Source: Sphingomonas insulae (GTDB lineage: Bacteria; Pseudomonadota; Alphaproteobacteria; Sphingomonadales; Sphingomonadaceae). From it: DNA of 64,000 nucleotides. Below, one piece after another: positions 27,019 through 35,558 of the stretch. The stretch covers positions 1 through 64,000 of the forward strand of contig NZ_CP048421.1 in NCBI RefSeq assembly GCF_010450875.1, read 5' to 3'. The position numbers and the translations under genes are program-made. The notes under the pieces were generated by a model. The model searched no databases. It had not been told where the DNA came from and saw only the letters and a list, made by a program, of their open reading frames with translations. How positions within the stretch are numbered: the stretch's first letter is position 1; each line of letters opens with the position of its first letter.

Positions 27019-27603
27019 ATGCGGGTCAGTCGCGACCAGATGGCGACGAACAGGGTACGCATCCTCACCGAGGCGAGCCGGCTGTTCCGCGAGCGCGGTT
27101 TCGATGCGGTGACCGTGTCGGAGGTGATGAAGGCCGCCGGGCAGACGCACGGCGGCTTCTACAGCCACTTCGCGTCCAAGGACGATCTGGTTGCCCAGAC
27201 CGTTGCATTCGCCCTCGACGGAGAGGGTGAGACGATGCCTGATCTGCAACGCTGGATCGATATCTATCTGTCGCCGCTGCACCGCGATCATGCGGGCGAA
27301 GGATGCCCGACCGCCAGCTTGGCCGGGCTGATGCGTCAGCAGACGCCGGAAGCACGCGTCGCGATGGCCAAGGGTCTGGAGGCGCAGATCGACCGGTTTG
27401 CGCGCTCCTTGCCCGCGGGCGATCCGGCGTCACGCCGGCGCGATGCGATCGGGCGGTGGTCGGCGATGGTGGGTGCCCTCGTCATGGCGCGTGCGGTCGA
27501 CGATCCGGCGCTGGCCGACGAGCTGCTGGCCAGCACGCGGGCGTGGATCGGGGCCGCAGGCGATCCTGCCGACAGCGACATATCAGGAGAAACCAGCCGA
27601 TGA
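27019..27603 (+). CDS. TetR-family repressor
   Basis: A 194-aa regulator: N-terminal helix-turn-helix (RVRILTEASRLFRERGFDAVTVSEVMKAAGQTHGGFYSHFASKDDLV) and a helical ligand-binding domain resembling the group that controls aldehyde/quinone stress genes. ATG 27019 (MRVSRDQMA) has GGAG eight bases upstream; the frame extends 32 codons back without support. It probably represses the divergent SDR/OYE/quinone reductase operon and itself, released by a reactive electrophile (inference). Confidence 0.9.
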   Translation: MRVSRDQMATNRVRILTEASRLFRERGFDAVTVSEVMKAAGQTHGGFYSHFASKDDLVAQTVAFALDGEGETMPDLQRWIDIYLSPLHRDHAGEGCPTASLAGLMRQQTPEARVAMAKGLEAQIDRFARSLPAGDPASRRRDAIGRWSAMVGALVMARAVDDPALADELLASTRAWIGAAGDPADSDISGETSR

Positions 27604-27731
27604 ACGTGACGCTGGGCCGTGCCGGTCTGGACGGCCACGACCAGCTTTCGGCGCTTCTGGCACCGCAACGGCCCGGCCTGTCGCTAACGGCGCATATCAA
27701 TCTCGATAAGAAGCAGGAGAGCAAACGATGA
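27600..27731 (+). CDS. Coupled 43-aa small ORF
   Basis: A short frame (MNVTLGRAGLDGHDQLSALL...) that starts in an ATGA overlap with the TetR stop and ends in an ATGA overlap with the thioesterase start. The ribosome site of the thioesterase (AGGAG) lies inside it. It may be a real small protein, a translational bridge, or chance; no family recognised. Confidence 0.3.
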   Translation: MNVTLGRAGLDGHDQLSALLAPQRPGLSLTAHINLDKKQESKR

Positions 27732-28180
27732 GCGAAGTGATGCCCGAGGCAGACGGTCTGGCGCAGGTCAGGGCGCTGCTCGCCACCGGCCGTCAACCAT
27801 CGATGGGCGAGACGCTGCGCGTATCCCTCGTCGAGGTCGATCGCGGGCGGTCGGTGTTCGAGGGGCGGCCCGATGCGAGCGTCCTTAACCCGATGGGAGG
27901 CGTGCACGGCGGCTATGCCGCTGCAATGCTCGATAGCGCCTGTGGCATCGCCGCGCATTCGAGCCTGAAGGCCGGGCAAGCCTATACGACGCTGGAACTC
28001 AAGATATCCTACGTCCGGGGGCTGACCAAGGAGAGCGGGCTATGTCGCGCGGAGGGACGCGTCGTCTCGGTCGGTCGGCGCGTCGCATTCGCCGAAGCCT
28101 CTCTCCACGACGAGCGTGGACGCTTGTGCGCTACGGCTACATCCACGCTGCTGGTGTTCGAGGCCCAGCCGTCACCCTGA
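27728..28180 (+). CDS. PaaI-family thioesterase (hotdog fold)
   Basis: A 150-aa acyl-CoA thioesterase of the PaaI/YdiI type. The hotdog signature is clear: NPMGGVHGGYAAAMLDSACGIAA, with the helix residues used in catalysis, followed by TTLELKISYVRGL and EGRVVSVGRRVAFAEASLHDERGRLCATATST. It hydrolyses small or aromatic acyl-CoAs; the substrate is unknown. Start ATG 27728 has AGGAG upstream. It lies downstream of TetR and may be part of the same regulon. Its last codons overlap the convergent gene at 28172. Confidence 0.92.
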   Translation: MSEVMPEADGLAQVRALLATGRQPSMGETLRVSLVEVDRGRSVFEGRPDASVLNPMGGVHGGYAAAMLDSACGIAAHSSLKAGQAYTTLELKISYVRGLTKESGLCRAEGRVVSVGRRVAFAEASLHDERGRLCATATSTLLVFEAQPSP

Positions 28181-28633
28181 CGTATCGGCCAGCCGGTCCG
28201 CGATAAGGGCGGTGACCACGGTCTGGACGACATGTACCGTCCAGCGTTCGGTTGCCTTACGAGGTCCCGCCTCTATCTCGCCTTCGGTGATACCGAGGGC
28301 GGGGGCAATCGCGCCGATGTTTATCGCATAAAGGGCAGTGCCATAGCCGGCCGCCAGCAGCGGTGCCGGAATATCCGGAGCCAATTTCCGGACGGTCGGC
28401 CACGCAGCCGCGAAGGCAGCCGAGGCAGCCAGATGGTTGGCGAACTCGATGATACTCGTCCCGGCATCGCCGATCACGGCGCGACTTCCCGCTACATCGT
28501 CGATCCAGTCGACCGCGTCGCGGTCGAGCGTCTTACCGAATGCGCCGCTCTTGCGGGCCACCGTCATCAGCGCAGTGGTGGCGACACCGGCAATGAGGCC
28601 GCCGATGATGGCGGCGGGAAGCGTACGCATCAC
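28172..28633 (-). CDS. Unknown membrane protein, 153 aa
   Basis: A small membrane protein with about four hydrophobic segments (LPAAIIGGLIAGVATTALM, FANHLAASAAFAAAW, LLAAGYGTALYAINIGAI, VHVVQTVVTALIADRLA). The layout recalls DUF1440/YagU-like proteins, but I am not certain. Its ATG overlaps the stop of the EthD-domain gene (ATGA), so the two are coupled. Confidence 0.65.
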   Translation of the reverse strand: MMRTLPAAIIGGLIAGVATTALMTVARKSGAFGKTLDRDAVDWIDDVAGSRAVIGDAGTSIIEFANHLAASAAFAAAWPTVRKLAPDIPAPLLAAGYGTALYAINIGAIAPALGITEGEIEAGPRKATERWTVHVVQTVVTALIADRLADTSG

Positions 28634-29640
28634 TCAGCTCCTGTCCGCGAGGTGGCTGTCTCGGGCGCGAGACGATTGATGACCGAGTAGTTGATTGCCG
28701 TCCACCATTCGGACCCCTCCCCGGTCAGGGCGGTCTCCGACGCCTCGATGACGGCGTGATCGTCGTGGACGAGATAATCCTCGACGTCGTTCATGCAAGC
28801 GAATGACAGCACCGACACCGCGTCGATCTTCACGCCTTCGGGGTCCTCCTGCGTCGAGCCGATGTTGTGAAGTTGCGCGTAGCGGCGGACGAGGTCGCGC
28901 GTCGCGCCTTGCGCCAGCACCAGGTCCGCATGTTCGCCAAGGAGACGATGCTGGAAATCGTCGCGCGTGATCTCGGGGCGCCGAACGTGGATCTTGACGA
29001 GGCTCACAGGATCGCGGTGGCGCTCGCTCGGAATCAGGATGTGCTCGCGCGCGATCTCGCGGGTCACCATGCGAAAGGCTGTCTGCTCATCCGCGATAAT
29101 GCGTTCTGCGAACTTCTCCTGGCTGAGGACACGCTTGATGTCGTCCTCCTCGGCATAGGCGATGTACGCAAAGCCGTCCCATTTGGGTCGACCGTAAGCG
29201 GGCACCCGCTTTTCCGGATCGGATGGCAGCCGTCCGTTCTCGTCCACCATCGCGCGGTACGGCGGGCGGAAGAATGACGACGGTCCGGACGCCACGCGGT
29301 GCACCTGATCGTAGCGCAGCACCCGCGCGGAGGAACTGCCCGGCTCATCCCAGGCGAATTTGGGACCGTGGACCTTGCGCCAATATTCGTCCCAATGCTC
29401 GAAGGCGATGTTGCGATCGTCCTCGATCGCCAGTGCGCCGGGCCGCCAGTTTGGATGCCTGACCTCGTGCCCGTGCCGGTCGCGAGCGGCCCCCTCATCC
29501 TGAGGACGTTCGCTGCGCGGGGTCGCGTCGACGCGGCTGACAAAGGTGGGCGTGACGATCAGCGGCCGCCCGGTCGGACGCCGGGTCTCCCCCAGCGGTG
29601 GGCGGTGCTGGTTGTCCGTACGGTCGAAGTCGGTCGGCAT
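28630..29640 (-). CDS. EthD-domain protein
   Basis: A 336-aa soluble protein with EthD-type ferredoxin-like domains (FEHWDEYWRKVHGPKFAWDEPG; VLRYDQVHRVASGPS; WDGFAYIAYAEEDDIKRVL). EthD family members include partners of ether-degrading systems and small dabb-type catalysts, but the longer EthD proteins like this have no known activity. ATG 29640 (MPTDFDRTD) is chosen; the open frame runs 133 codons upstream through non-coding sequence. It is coupled to the membrane protein gene that follows. Confidence 0.8.
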   Translation of the reverse strand: MPTDFDRTDNQHRPPLGETRRPTGRPLIVTPTFVSRVDATPRSERPQDEGAARDRHGHEVRHPNWRPGALAIEDDRNIAFEHWDEYWRKVHGPKFAWDEPGSSSARVLRYDQVHRVASGPSSFFRPPYRAMVDENGRLPSDPEKRVPAYGRPKWDGFAYIAYAEEDDIKRVLSQEKFAERIIADEQTAFRMVTREIAREHILIPSERHRDPVSLVKIHVRRPEITRDDFQHRLLGEHADLVLAQGATRDLVRRYAQLHNIGSTQEDPEGVKIDAVSVLSFACMNDVEDYLVHDDHAVIEASETALTGEGSEWWTAINYSVINRLAPETATSRTGAE

Positions 29641-29767
29641 CGTAACTCCACAATCAGCTGGGCGGCGCACCGCCAGAACACGGGAGAATGCATTGCGGGT
29701 GGGTTGGTATCCCCGGAAGCCGAGCCGCCGCCTCCCGATGATGTTGATGACCGCCAAGCAGGCGATG

Positions 29768-29827
29768 CGGATCGTAACCGGATCCTTCAATGTCCCCTTC
29801 GCGAGAGAAGCTGACAGCAAGCCCTGA
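29768..29827 (+). pseudogene. Remnant of a serine-hydrolase gene 3' end
   Basis: The frame RIVTGSFNVPFAREADSKP followed by TGA closely matches the last 20 residues of the serine hydrolase ending at 33030 (RLVMGSFDWPFTRETDAKP). The DNA also matches over most of 60 bases. Nothing else of the gene is recognisable upstream. Confidence 0.5.
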
Positions 29828-30178
29828 TCTACTGCTTCTCGATTGGGAACCTGTAACAGGGATCCCGCCGTGCTGATCGGGCTGACGAACGCCTGCGGGA
29901 CCCGCTTTCCCAAAATCTGTTCCCGAATGCATTTTCCCGAAACTATCGGGTGAAGATGGAGTAACGGGAAAGCCGTGACCCTCCCAAGCGGTGCGTTTCG
30001 GGAATGCAATCGCCGCGGTGAGCGGCCAAGATCGTCCATGTCGCGATCAGTCGCTCAACCGCTACGAAGACCCAGAAGGCGACACTCTGCCCGTCCTGCA
30101 CGCCTCCCGAGACCTGCCGTTTGTTCACCTTCGTCGTCGGTCGTGCATCAGCGCAGGGAGCGCTGACCGAGTCCCGCC
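29828..30178. other. Non-coding spacer
   Basis: About 350 bp with no gene supported on either strand; it follows the hydrolase remnant, and the whole 29641-30178 gap looks like decayed sequence. Confidence 0.4.
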
Positions 30179-30577
30179 TCAGCCTTCGGACGGTATGCGG
30201 GCTGTGACCTTGATCTCGAAGTCGAACCCCGCCAGCCAATTTACCCCGAGCGCAGTCCACGCCGGATACGGCGCCTTTAAAAATATTTCGGCTTTCACGG
30301 CCATGATCGTCTCGAATTGCTGCTCGGGATCGGTATGGAATGTCGTGACATCCAAAATGTCGTCGAAGCTACACCCGCCTGCCCGCAGCGTGGCCTCCAG
30401 ATTTGCAAAGGCTAGTCGCACCTGCGCTTCGAAGTCGGGTTCGGGTGAGCCATCGTCCCGGCTACCAACCTGACCCGAGACAAACAGAAGATCGCCTGAC
30501 CGTATAGCGGCCGAATAGCCGTGAGCTTCGTAGAGGGCGTGCCGCTTCGCAGGGAAGACTGCGTGACGCTGAGCCAT
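30179..30577 (-). CDS. RidA-family protein
   Basis: A 132-aa member of the RidA/YjgF family, trimeric enamine/imine deaminases that protect PLP enzymes. Seen: HGYSAAIRSGDLLFVSGQVGSRDDG, QVRLAFANLEATLRAGGCSFDDILDVTTFH and WTALGVNWLAGFDFEIKVTARIP. The classic catalytic Arg of the RidA subgroup is not evident at the usual place (PYPAWTALGV), so it may belong to an Rid subgroup without deaminase activity. ATG 30577 chosen. Divergent from a TetR gene with shared operators. Confidence 0.88.
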   Translation of the reverse strand: MAQRHAVFPAKRHALYEAHGYSAAIRSGDLLFVSGQVGSRDDGSPEPDFEAQVRLAFANLEATLRAGGCSFDDILDVTTFHTDPEQQFETIMAVKAEIFLKAPYPAWTALGVNWLAGFDFEIKVTARIPSEG

Positions 30578-30649
30578 GGATCGTTTCTCCGAACGTATAA
30601 CAAGGAAGCTCGCGGTCGCTGGGATCAAAGCGACTGCTTGGACGATTTA

Positions 30650-30709
30650 TATACGACGCGTATGTGAGGCATCGAGCCGCAGTAGTCAAATTCACATACG
30701 CGGCGTATG
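30650..30709. promoter_or_regulatory. Paired palindromic operators between ridA-like gene and tetR
   Basis: CATACGCGGCGTATG at 30695-30709 is a perfect 7+7 palindrome; TATACGACGCGTATG at 30650-30664 is a close second copy, 45 bp away. Both lie in the 150-bp divergent promoter region, 20 to 80 bp before the TetR start, as expected for TetR autoregulation and control of the RidA gene. Confidence 0.7.
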
Positions 30710-30729
30710 CGAAATGAGGTGACTCGGCG

Positions 30730-31317
30730 ATGAGGCGACGCGTTGAAACCATGCAAGAAAACCGCACGAAACTGATCAGTGCGGCTCGCAAGGCATTTGC
30801 CGCTTCCGGTTTCGCGGGCGCGTCGATGGATCATTTGACTGCGGAGGTCGGCCTAACCCGCGGCGCGCTCTATCACAGCTTTGGCGACAAGACGGGTTTG
30901 CTGGCTGCCGTGGTTGCGCAAATTGATAGTGAAATGGCCGAGCGGGCGCGACGTGCGGGTTCTAGCGCTGCTACCGACTGGCAGCGGCTGATCGCTGAAG
31001 GTGAGGCCTACATCGAAATGGCGCTTGATCCCGAGGTTCGACGTATCGTGCTGCTGGATGGCCCGGCTTTCCTCGGCGACCCCGCGACATGGCCTTCCCA
31101 AAATGCCTGCCTCGAGGTCACCAAGCAGGCCATCGCCAAACTGATCGCGGACGAGGTCATGCAGTTAGTCGATGTCGAGGCCGCATCGCGACTCCTTAGC
31201 GGCGCAGCCTTCAATGCCGCCCTTTGGGTGTCCGCCAGCGAGGACCCGGAAGAAGCGCTTCCCCAAGCCATTGCTGCATTTCGACTGATGGCCGAAGGTT
31301 ATCTAAAAGTGCGGTAG
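30730..31317 (+). CDS. TetR-family repressor
   Basis: A 195-aa regulator. N-terminal helix-turn-helix: RTKLISAARKAFAASGFAGASMDHLTAEVGLTRGALYHSFGDKTGLL; the C-terminal helical domain (ARRAGSSAATDWQRLI, IVLLDGPAFLGDPATW) has the GPA-type motif seen in the group with the C-terminal LDGP segment. It probably controls the divergent RidA-family gene through the two palindromes upstream. Confidence 0.92.
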   Translation: MRRRVETMQENRTKLISAARKAFAASGFAGASMDHLTAEVGLTRGALYHSFGDKTGLLAAVVAQIDSEMAERARRAGSSAATDWQRLIAEGEAYIEMALDPEVRRIVLLDGPAFLGDPATWPSQNACLEVTKQAIAKLIADEVMQLVDVEAASRLLSGAAFNAALWVSASEDPEEALPQAIAAFRLMAEGYLKVR

Positions 31318-31361
31318 CTTTGAGTTGCCGTCGCGCCCATTTCTAGCCGGCAAGACCCACA

Positions 31362-31470
31362 TCCAGTCATTCGCGGCCTCCTTTCGGCTCCCCACCTTCT
31401 GCCAATCGTTAATCCTCGTTGCCTGGGAGGTGCTAAGCCTCGGACCTGCCCGCTTTTCCGAGGAGTATAG
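31362..31470 (+). repeat. Dispersed intergenic repeat, copy 4, long form
   Basis: CCAGTCATTCGCGGC... CCACCTTCTGCCAATCGTT, followed by TGCTAAGCCTCGGACCTGC. The whole stretch of about 110 bp is similar to the copy at 63656, so this is a longer version of the unit. Confidence 0.5.
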
Positions 31471-31581
31471 TGAAATCGAAATGCTCGCAGGTGGCCACGC
31501 GAAAGACACCAAAACGCGCAGGACACTTGCTACGCGACACCACCCGGTGCATTGTTAAGGTAATACACTGGTGGTGAGGAT

Positions 31582-33030
31582 ATGAGCAAGTCAATTCGAG
31601 TGGCGTACATGATGGCCCTGCTGCCCATCCCAGCAGCAGCTCAACAGGCTGCTCCCACGCCATCTAACATCGCTGTGGTCGAACAGGGGCTGACGTCGGC
31701 CGTTGTGTTGGCCGGTACACCCGCACCGCGCCGCACGATCGAAGCGGAGATGCGACGGCTGCATGTACCTGGAGTCAGCGTCGCCGTTCTGCATGGCGGC
31801 GCCATTGAATGGTCGAAGGGGTATGGAGTCACGCGAGCGGGCGGGGCAGCCGTGACATCGGATACACTGTTTCAGGCCGGCTCGATCAGCAAGCCGGTCA
31901 CGGCACTGGCTGCGTTGCGCCTCGTCCAGCAGCACCGCTTGACGCTGGACGGCGATGTCAACGCGCAACTCAGGGGCTGGCAGCTGCCGACGCCACCCGG
32001 TGAACAGGTCAGCTTACGCGAATTGCTGTCGCATACGGCGGGAACCACGGTGCATGGCTTCCCCGGCTACGCTGCCGGGGTCGTAGTGCCGAGCGTCGAC
32101 GACGTGCTAGCCGGACATGCCCCCGCAAACACCAAACCGGTTATCGTGGATACGAAGCCCGGAACGACGTGGCGCTATTCCGGTGGTGGCTACACGGTCA
32201 TTCAGAAACTGATTGGCGACGTGACGGGTAAGCCATTCGCCGCGGTTCTCCACGACGAGGTGCTTCGGCCCGCCGGCATGGCGCGCAGCAGCTTCGCCCA
32301 GCCGCTCGATGCCGCTTCGCTGGCGATCGCCGCCTGGCCACATGACGGGTCGGGCAAGCCCGTGCCCGGCGGACCTCACACCTATCCGGAGCTGGCCGCC
32401 GCTGGTCTGTGGAGCACGCCAAGCGATTTGCTGCGCTACGCCGTTGCCGTGCGCGACAGTGTGCGTGGCGAGAAAGGCAGCATTCTCGATCAATCGCTGG
32501 CAACCGCAATGCTGACGCCCGGCAAGGGGGAATGGGGCCTCGGTCTTGAAGTGCACCCGACACCTGCCGATCGCGCGTTCGCGCATGGCGGCAGCAACGA
32601 GGGATACGAGAATTTCCTGGTCGCCTATACCGGGTCGGGCGACGGGGTGGCGGTCATGACGAACGGTGCCCAAGGTGCCGAACTGGGATCGGAAATCACC
32701 CGCAGCGTGGCTGCCGCCTACGGCTGGCCTAGCTACCACAGCATCAAGCGCGCGAGCGTGCCGATCCCAGGCGACATCCGCGCTCGCCTGATCGGAACCT
32801 ACGTCGTCTCCGATCTCGGCTCCTTCTCGATCACCGCGATCGGATCGGGCTTGGCTATCTCGCTTAAGGAGGGTGTCAGCGAACCGCTCTATGCGTCGGC
32901 GCCGGACAGTTATTTCATCCTTTCAACCGACTTGGTGCTACGTATGGGCCGCGAGCCTAAGGTCACTGGGCGGCTCGTCATGGGATCTTTCGACTGGCCG
33001 TTCACAAGAGAAACGGATGCTAAACCCTGA
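31582..33030 (+). CDS. Exported serine hydrolase (class C beta-lactamase family)
   Basis: A 482-aa secreted protein of the beta-lactamase/transpeptidase-like family. Signal peptide to AAAQ; active-site Ser-x-x-Lys in AGSISKPVTALAALRL (about residue 98); YSGGGYTVIQKL in place of the Tyr-x-Asn motif; and HGGSNEGYENF as the third motif. A C-terminal domain of about 90 residues (IRARLIGTYVVSDLGSFSITAI) is typical of esterase/peptidase members. It probably hydrolyses peptides or esters rather than giving antibiotic resistance. A short relic of a similar gene's 3' end sits at 29768. Confidence 0.9.
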   Translation: MSKSIRVAYMMALLPIPAAAQQAAPTPSNIAVVEQGLTSAVVLAGTPAPRRTIEAEMRRLHVPGVSVAVLHGGAIEWSKGYGVTRAGGAAVTSDTLFQAGSISKPVTALAALRLVQQHRLTLDGDVNAQLRGWQLPTPPGEQVSLRELLSHTAGTTVHGFPGYAAGVVVPSVDDVLAGHAPANTKPVIVDTKPGTTWRYSGGGYTVIQKLIGDVTGKPFAAVLHDEVLRPAGMARSSFAQPLDAASLAIAAWPHDGSGKPVPGGPHTYPELAAAGLWSTPSDLLRYAVAVRDSVRGEKGSILDQSLATAMLTPGKGEWGLGLEVHPTPADRAFAHGGSNEGYENFLVAYTGSGDGVAVMTNGAQGAELGSEITRSVAAAYGWPSYHSIKRASVPIPGDIRARLIGTYVVSDLGSFSITAIGSGLAISLKEGVSEPLYASAPDSYFILSTDLVLRMGREPKVTGRLVMGSFDWPFTRETDAKP

Positions 33031-33154
33031 CCTCCGATATTCCCGATTGGCGTCGTTAAGACGGAACAATCCCCCTCCTCAAACGGGATCCTGCTCCGGG
33101 AATGACTGGACTTGGTCAAACGGTGCTGCCCTGCCCTCTTGCCTCGACAACCCA

Positions 33155-33210
33155 TAATCCGTCGCTCGCGCAGCCCTTGGAGCGCACCAAGTTCGGACTT
33201 TGATTCATCT
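33155..33210 (+). repeat. Dispersed intergenic repeat, copy 5
   Basis: AATCCGTCGCTCGCGCAG then CCAAGTTCGGACTTTGATTC, between the serine hydrolase and the SDR; diverged but with both halves recognisable. Confidence 0.45.
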
Positions 33211-33309
33211 TCGCGGCTCGAAGGCCAGTGCTTGCCAGCGGGACCGGCCACCCCCGGCACGATACTGCTCGTGAGCCGTTCTCTGATCACTTCATCAGCA
33301 GGAACTGAC

Positions 33310-34185
33310 ATGACCGACGATCCGCGCCCCAGCCACCCCACAAGCTTCCCTGACGAGCCGCAGCAGCCCCGCCCCGGTCTCACGACAGAGATGCGAACCA
33401 AGCCCGATCATGGCGAGGATAGCTACGTCGGCAAGGGACTGCTCAAGGACAAGACGGCGTTGATCACCGGCGGTGACTCCGGCATCGGACGGGCAGTCGC
33501 GATCGCGTATGCGCGCGAGGGTGCGGATGTCGCCATATCCTATCTGGCCGAGGAGCAGGTCGATGCCGAGGAAACACGAGCATGGGTCGAGAAGACAGGA
33601 CAGCGTTGCCTCCTGCTGCCGGGAGACATCCGTGACCGGGATCACTGCTCGCGCCTCATTGAACGGACGGTGGCCGAATTTGGCAGGCTGGACGTCCTCG
33701 TCAACAACGCCGCTGCGCAGACTATGAACGAGGGGCTGGAAAGCATCGACGACGACGAGATGCAAGGTGCCTTCGCTGCCAACGTCTTTGCGATGATCCG
33801 TCTCGCCAAGGCGGCCGCGCCGCGCATGAAGCCGGGTGCAACGATCATCAACACGACGAGCGAGCAGGCGAAGGTCGCAGGCAAGAACATGATAGTTTAT
33901 GCGGCCACGAAAGGCGCGATATCGAGTCTTACGGTAGGATTGTCCAACCTCCTGGCGAGCGACGGCATTCGGGTAAACGCAGTGGCGCCTGGCCCGATCT
34001 GGACCCCCATTCAGCCGATCGCCAAGTCCCCGCAGGAGCTGGAAACGCTTGGTCAGGACACGCCAATCGGACGCGCTGGGCAGCCGGGAGAACTTGCCCC
34101 CGCCTACGTGCTGCTCGCGTCTTCGGAGGGCAGCTACATGTCCGGCAACGTCGTCGCCGTTACGGGCGGCGTCCCTATTTCCTGA
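33310..34185 (+). CDS. SDR-family oxidoreductase, YghA/GsiB-neighbour type
   Basis: A 291-aa SDR of the long-N-terminus group common in stress regulons (like YghA). An N-terminal Pro-rich extension (MTDDPRPSHPTSFPDEPQQ...) precedes the core: LITGGDSGIGRAVAIAYAREGADVAI, GDIRDRDHC, LVNNAAAQ, Ser in IINTTSEQ, and YAATKGAI. ATG 33310 has CAGGAA upstream. Substrate not known; aldehyde reduction under osmotic or oxidative stress is likely for the subgroup. A strong hairpin follows the stop. Confidence 0.92.
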   Translation: MTDDPRPSHPTSFPDEPQQPRPGLTTEMRTKPDHGEDSYVGKGLLKDKTALITGGDSGIGRAVAIAYAREGADVAISYLAEEQVDAEETRAWVEKTGQRCLLLPGDIRDRDHCSRLIERTVAEFGRLDVLVNNAAAQTMNEGLESIDDDEMQGAFAANVFAMIRLAKAAAPRMKPGATIINTTSEQAKVAGKNMIVYAATKGAISSLTVGLSNLLASDGIRVNAVAPGPIWTPIQPIAKSPQELETLGQDTPIGRAGQPGELAPAYVLLASSEGSYMSGNVVAVTGGVPIS

Positions 34186-34194
34186 GCTGCAGAA

Positions 34195-34234
34195 CCGACC
34201 TCGGCCACTGCCTTGCCGCTTCGGCTGAGGTCGG
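34195..34234 (+). terminator. Hairpin after SDR gene
   Basis: CCGACCTC (34195-34202) pairs with GAGGTCGG (34227-34234), extended by GGC/GCC inside, starting nine bases after the SDR stop; followed by CATTTCATAA. Weak T run. Confidence 0.55.
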
Positions 34235-34410
34235 CATTTCATAACTGCGGTGAATAGCTACATGGTGGCTTATTGGCGATAATCGGCAGGCCGATAGGTC
34301 AGACCGTCACCGGCCTCCTCGCTATGTCCTCAATTACAGTTGCTAGCAGTGAAAGCCACAGGCGATTTTGCAGCGTTAATCACCGAACGACTGTTGCTCG
34401 CGATACGTAA

Positions 34411-34920
34411 ACCAGCGACGCCCGCTTCTTCGTCAAAGCGGAAAACGCTCTTGTCCACGTCCCGTTAGAGGCGCGGCATGCGGTCTTTGAGTCGGCAAAG
34501 CTCATCAAGAGCTTCTTGCCGACACATACCTTTCACCTGCTGATCGATAACGTCGCGGGTGTGGTCGACCGCGCGCAGCTGGCGATCACCACAAAGTCAC
34601 AGCAACTGCGGGTATCGGACGGCGCATTGTTGCGGTTCATCGAACAGGCCGGCTCGATCATTTGTGAACCTCCGTTCGACAGCGGTGCCGCCGGGCGATT
34701 TACGAGGACGTCGTCCGCTTTCGTTTTGTCCAAGCTCGCCAGACATATCCACGATCTTGCCCATCCCGAGGTTCGGGATCTGAGCCTCCGGCACGCCGAC
34801 CGAACGCGCCGAATCGGCGACTTTTTGCGCGTCGGTCTTCATCGGGCAACCGCGCCTGACCTTCGTACTCTGTTTGCCCTTAGACATCGCCAATTCTCGG
34901 ACTCCGCTGGCCTACGTTGA
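34411..34920 (+). pseudogene. Unrecognised open frame, probably 5'-truncated
   Basis: The frame is open from a stop at 34408 to 34920 with GC-ending codons over its first two thirds (ARFFVKAENALVHVPLEARH..., FHLLIDNVAGVVDRAQLAI...), but has no ATG/GTG start; TTG 34516 is the first candidate. This pattern suggests a decayed or truncated gene. No family recognised. It overlaps a minus-strand frame at 34597-34893. Confidence 0.3.
34597..34893 (-). CDS. Possible small basic protein
   Basis: A 98-aa frame (MAMSKGKQSTKVRRGCPMKTD...) with a coding-like third-position pattern only in its first half (34740-34893). It is antisense to the truncated plus-strand frame; at most one of the two is likely to be real over the shared part. 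Confidence 0.3.
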   Translation of the reverse strand: MAMSKGKQSTKVRRGCPMKTDAQKVADSARSVGVPEAQIPNLGMGKIVDMSGELGQNESGRRPRKSPGGTAVERRFTNDRAGLFDEPQQCAVRYPQLL

Positions 34921-35036
34921 TAGAACAATGTGAGAACGCTTGATATGTCAGCCAGACGCGCTGCCAGCCGATGGGAACGATGCCATGCCGCCCGCGTAAT
35001 GATTTCGCGCGCCAAGACGGCGCCATGGGAGGACTT

Positions 35037-35309
35037 ATGGAATTCAAGACGCTCGTCGTCGCCGCCGGCATGTTCGTCGCCAGCCTCGGCATCACAGGAG
35101 CAGCTGACGCCCAGCGCCATGGTCCCGGGCCCGGACCCGACCGTTTCGAGCACCGTGGCCCACCTGGTCGGCACGATGTCCGCGGCCCGCGCGGCCCGCA
35201 TCACGTCGACCGTCACCGTGGTCCTCGCGGTCGGCACTACGCCTATGGGCGGCATGATCGCTGCCGGGTAATCTACCGTCACCACCGTCGCGTCCGCGTC
35301 TGCCGCTGA
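35037..35309 (+). CDS. Exported His/Arg/Gly-rich small protein
   Basis: A 90-aa protein with a good signal peptide (MEFKTLVVAAGMFVASLGITGAADA|QR) and a mature part composed almost entirely of His, Arg, Gly and Pro repeats (RHDVRGPRGPHHVDRHRGPRG), ending in VIYRHHRRVRVCR. Such proteins are common but unexplained in Sphingomonas; metal or nucleic-acid binding is a guess. GGGAGGA lies six bases before ATG 35037, which fixes the start. Confidence 0.75.
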   Translation: MEFKTLVVAAGMFVASLGITGAADAQRHGPGPGPDRFEHRGPPGRHDVRGPRGPHHVDRHRGPRGRHYAYGRHDRCRVIYRHHRRVRVCR

Positions 35310-35558
35310 CCTCATACGGTGCCGCCGGTTCCAACAGTATCGCAGGCGGCACCAGTTACCCCATACTATCGCTTCTGCAGCCGTCGCAGTGCTGGGCGGA
35401 AGGTACAAATTTACTGGGATGGCCTTCGCGCTGATTGCTGAGGCGTCGGTGAAAATTCCCGCCATCAACGCGTCGCCTCGCTCAACACTGGAAATAGGGA
35501 TCACTACCAAAAGCCAGTGCTAACGGTATCTTAGCAGTGGTTGCGCGATGGTTCTGGC

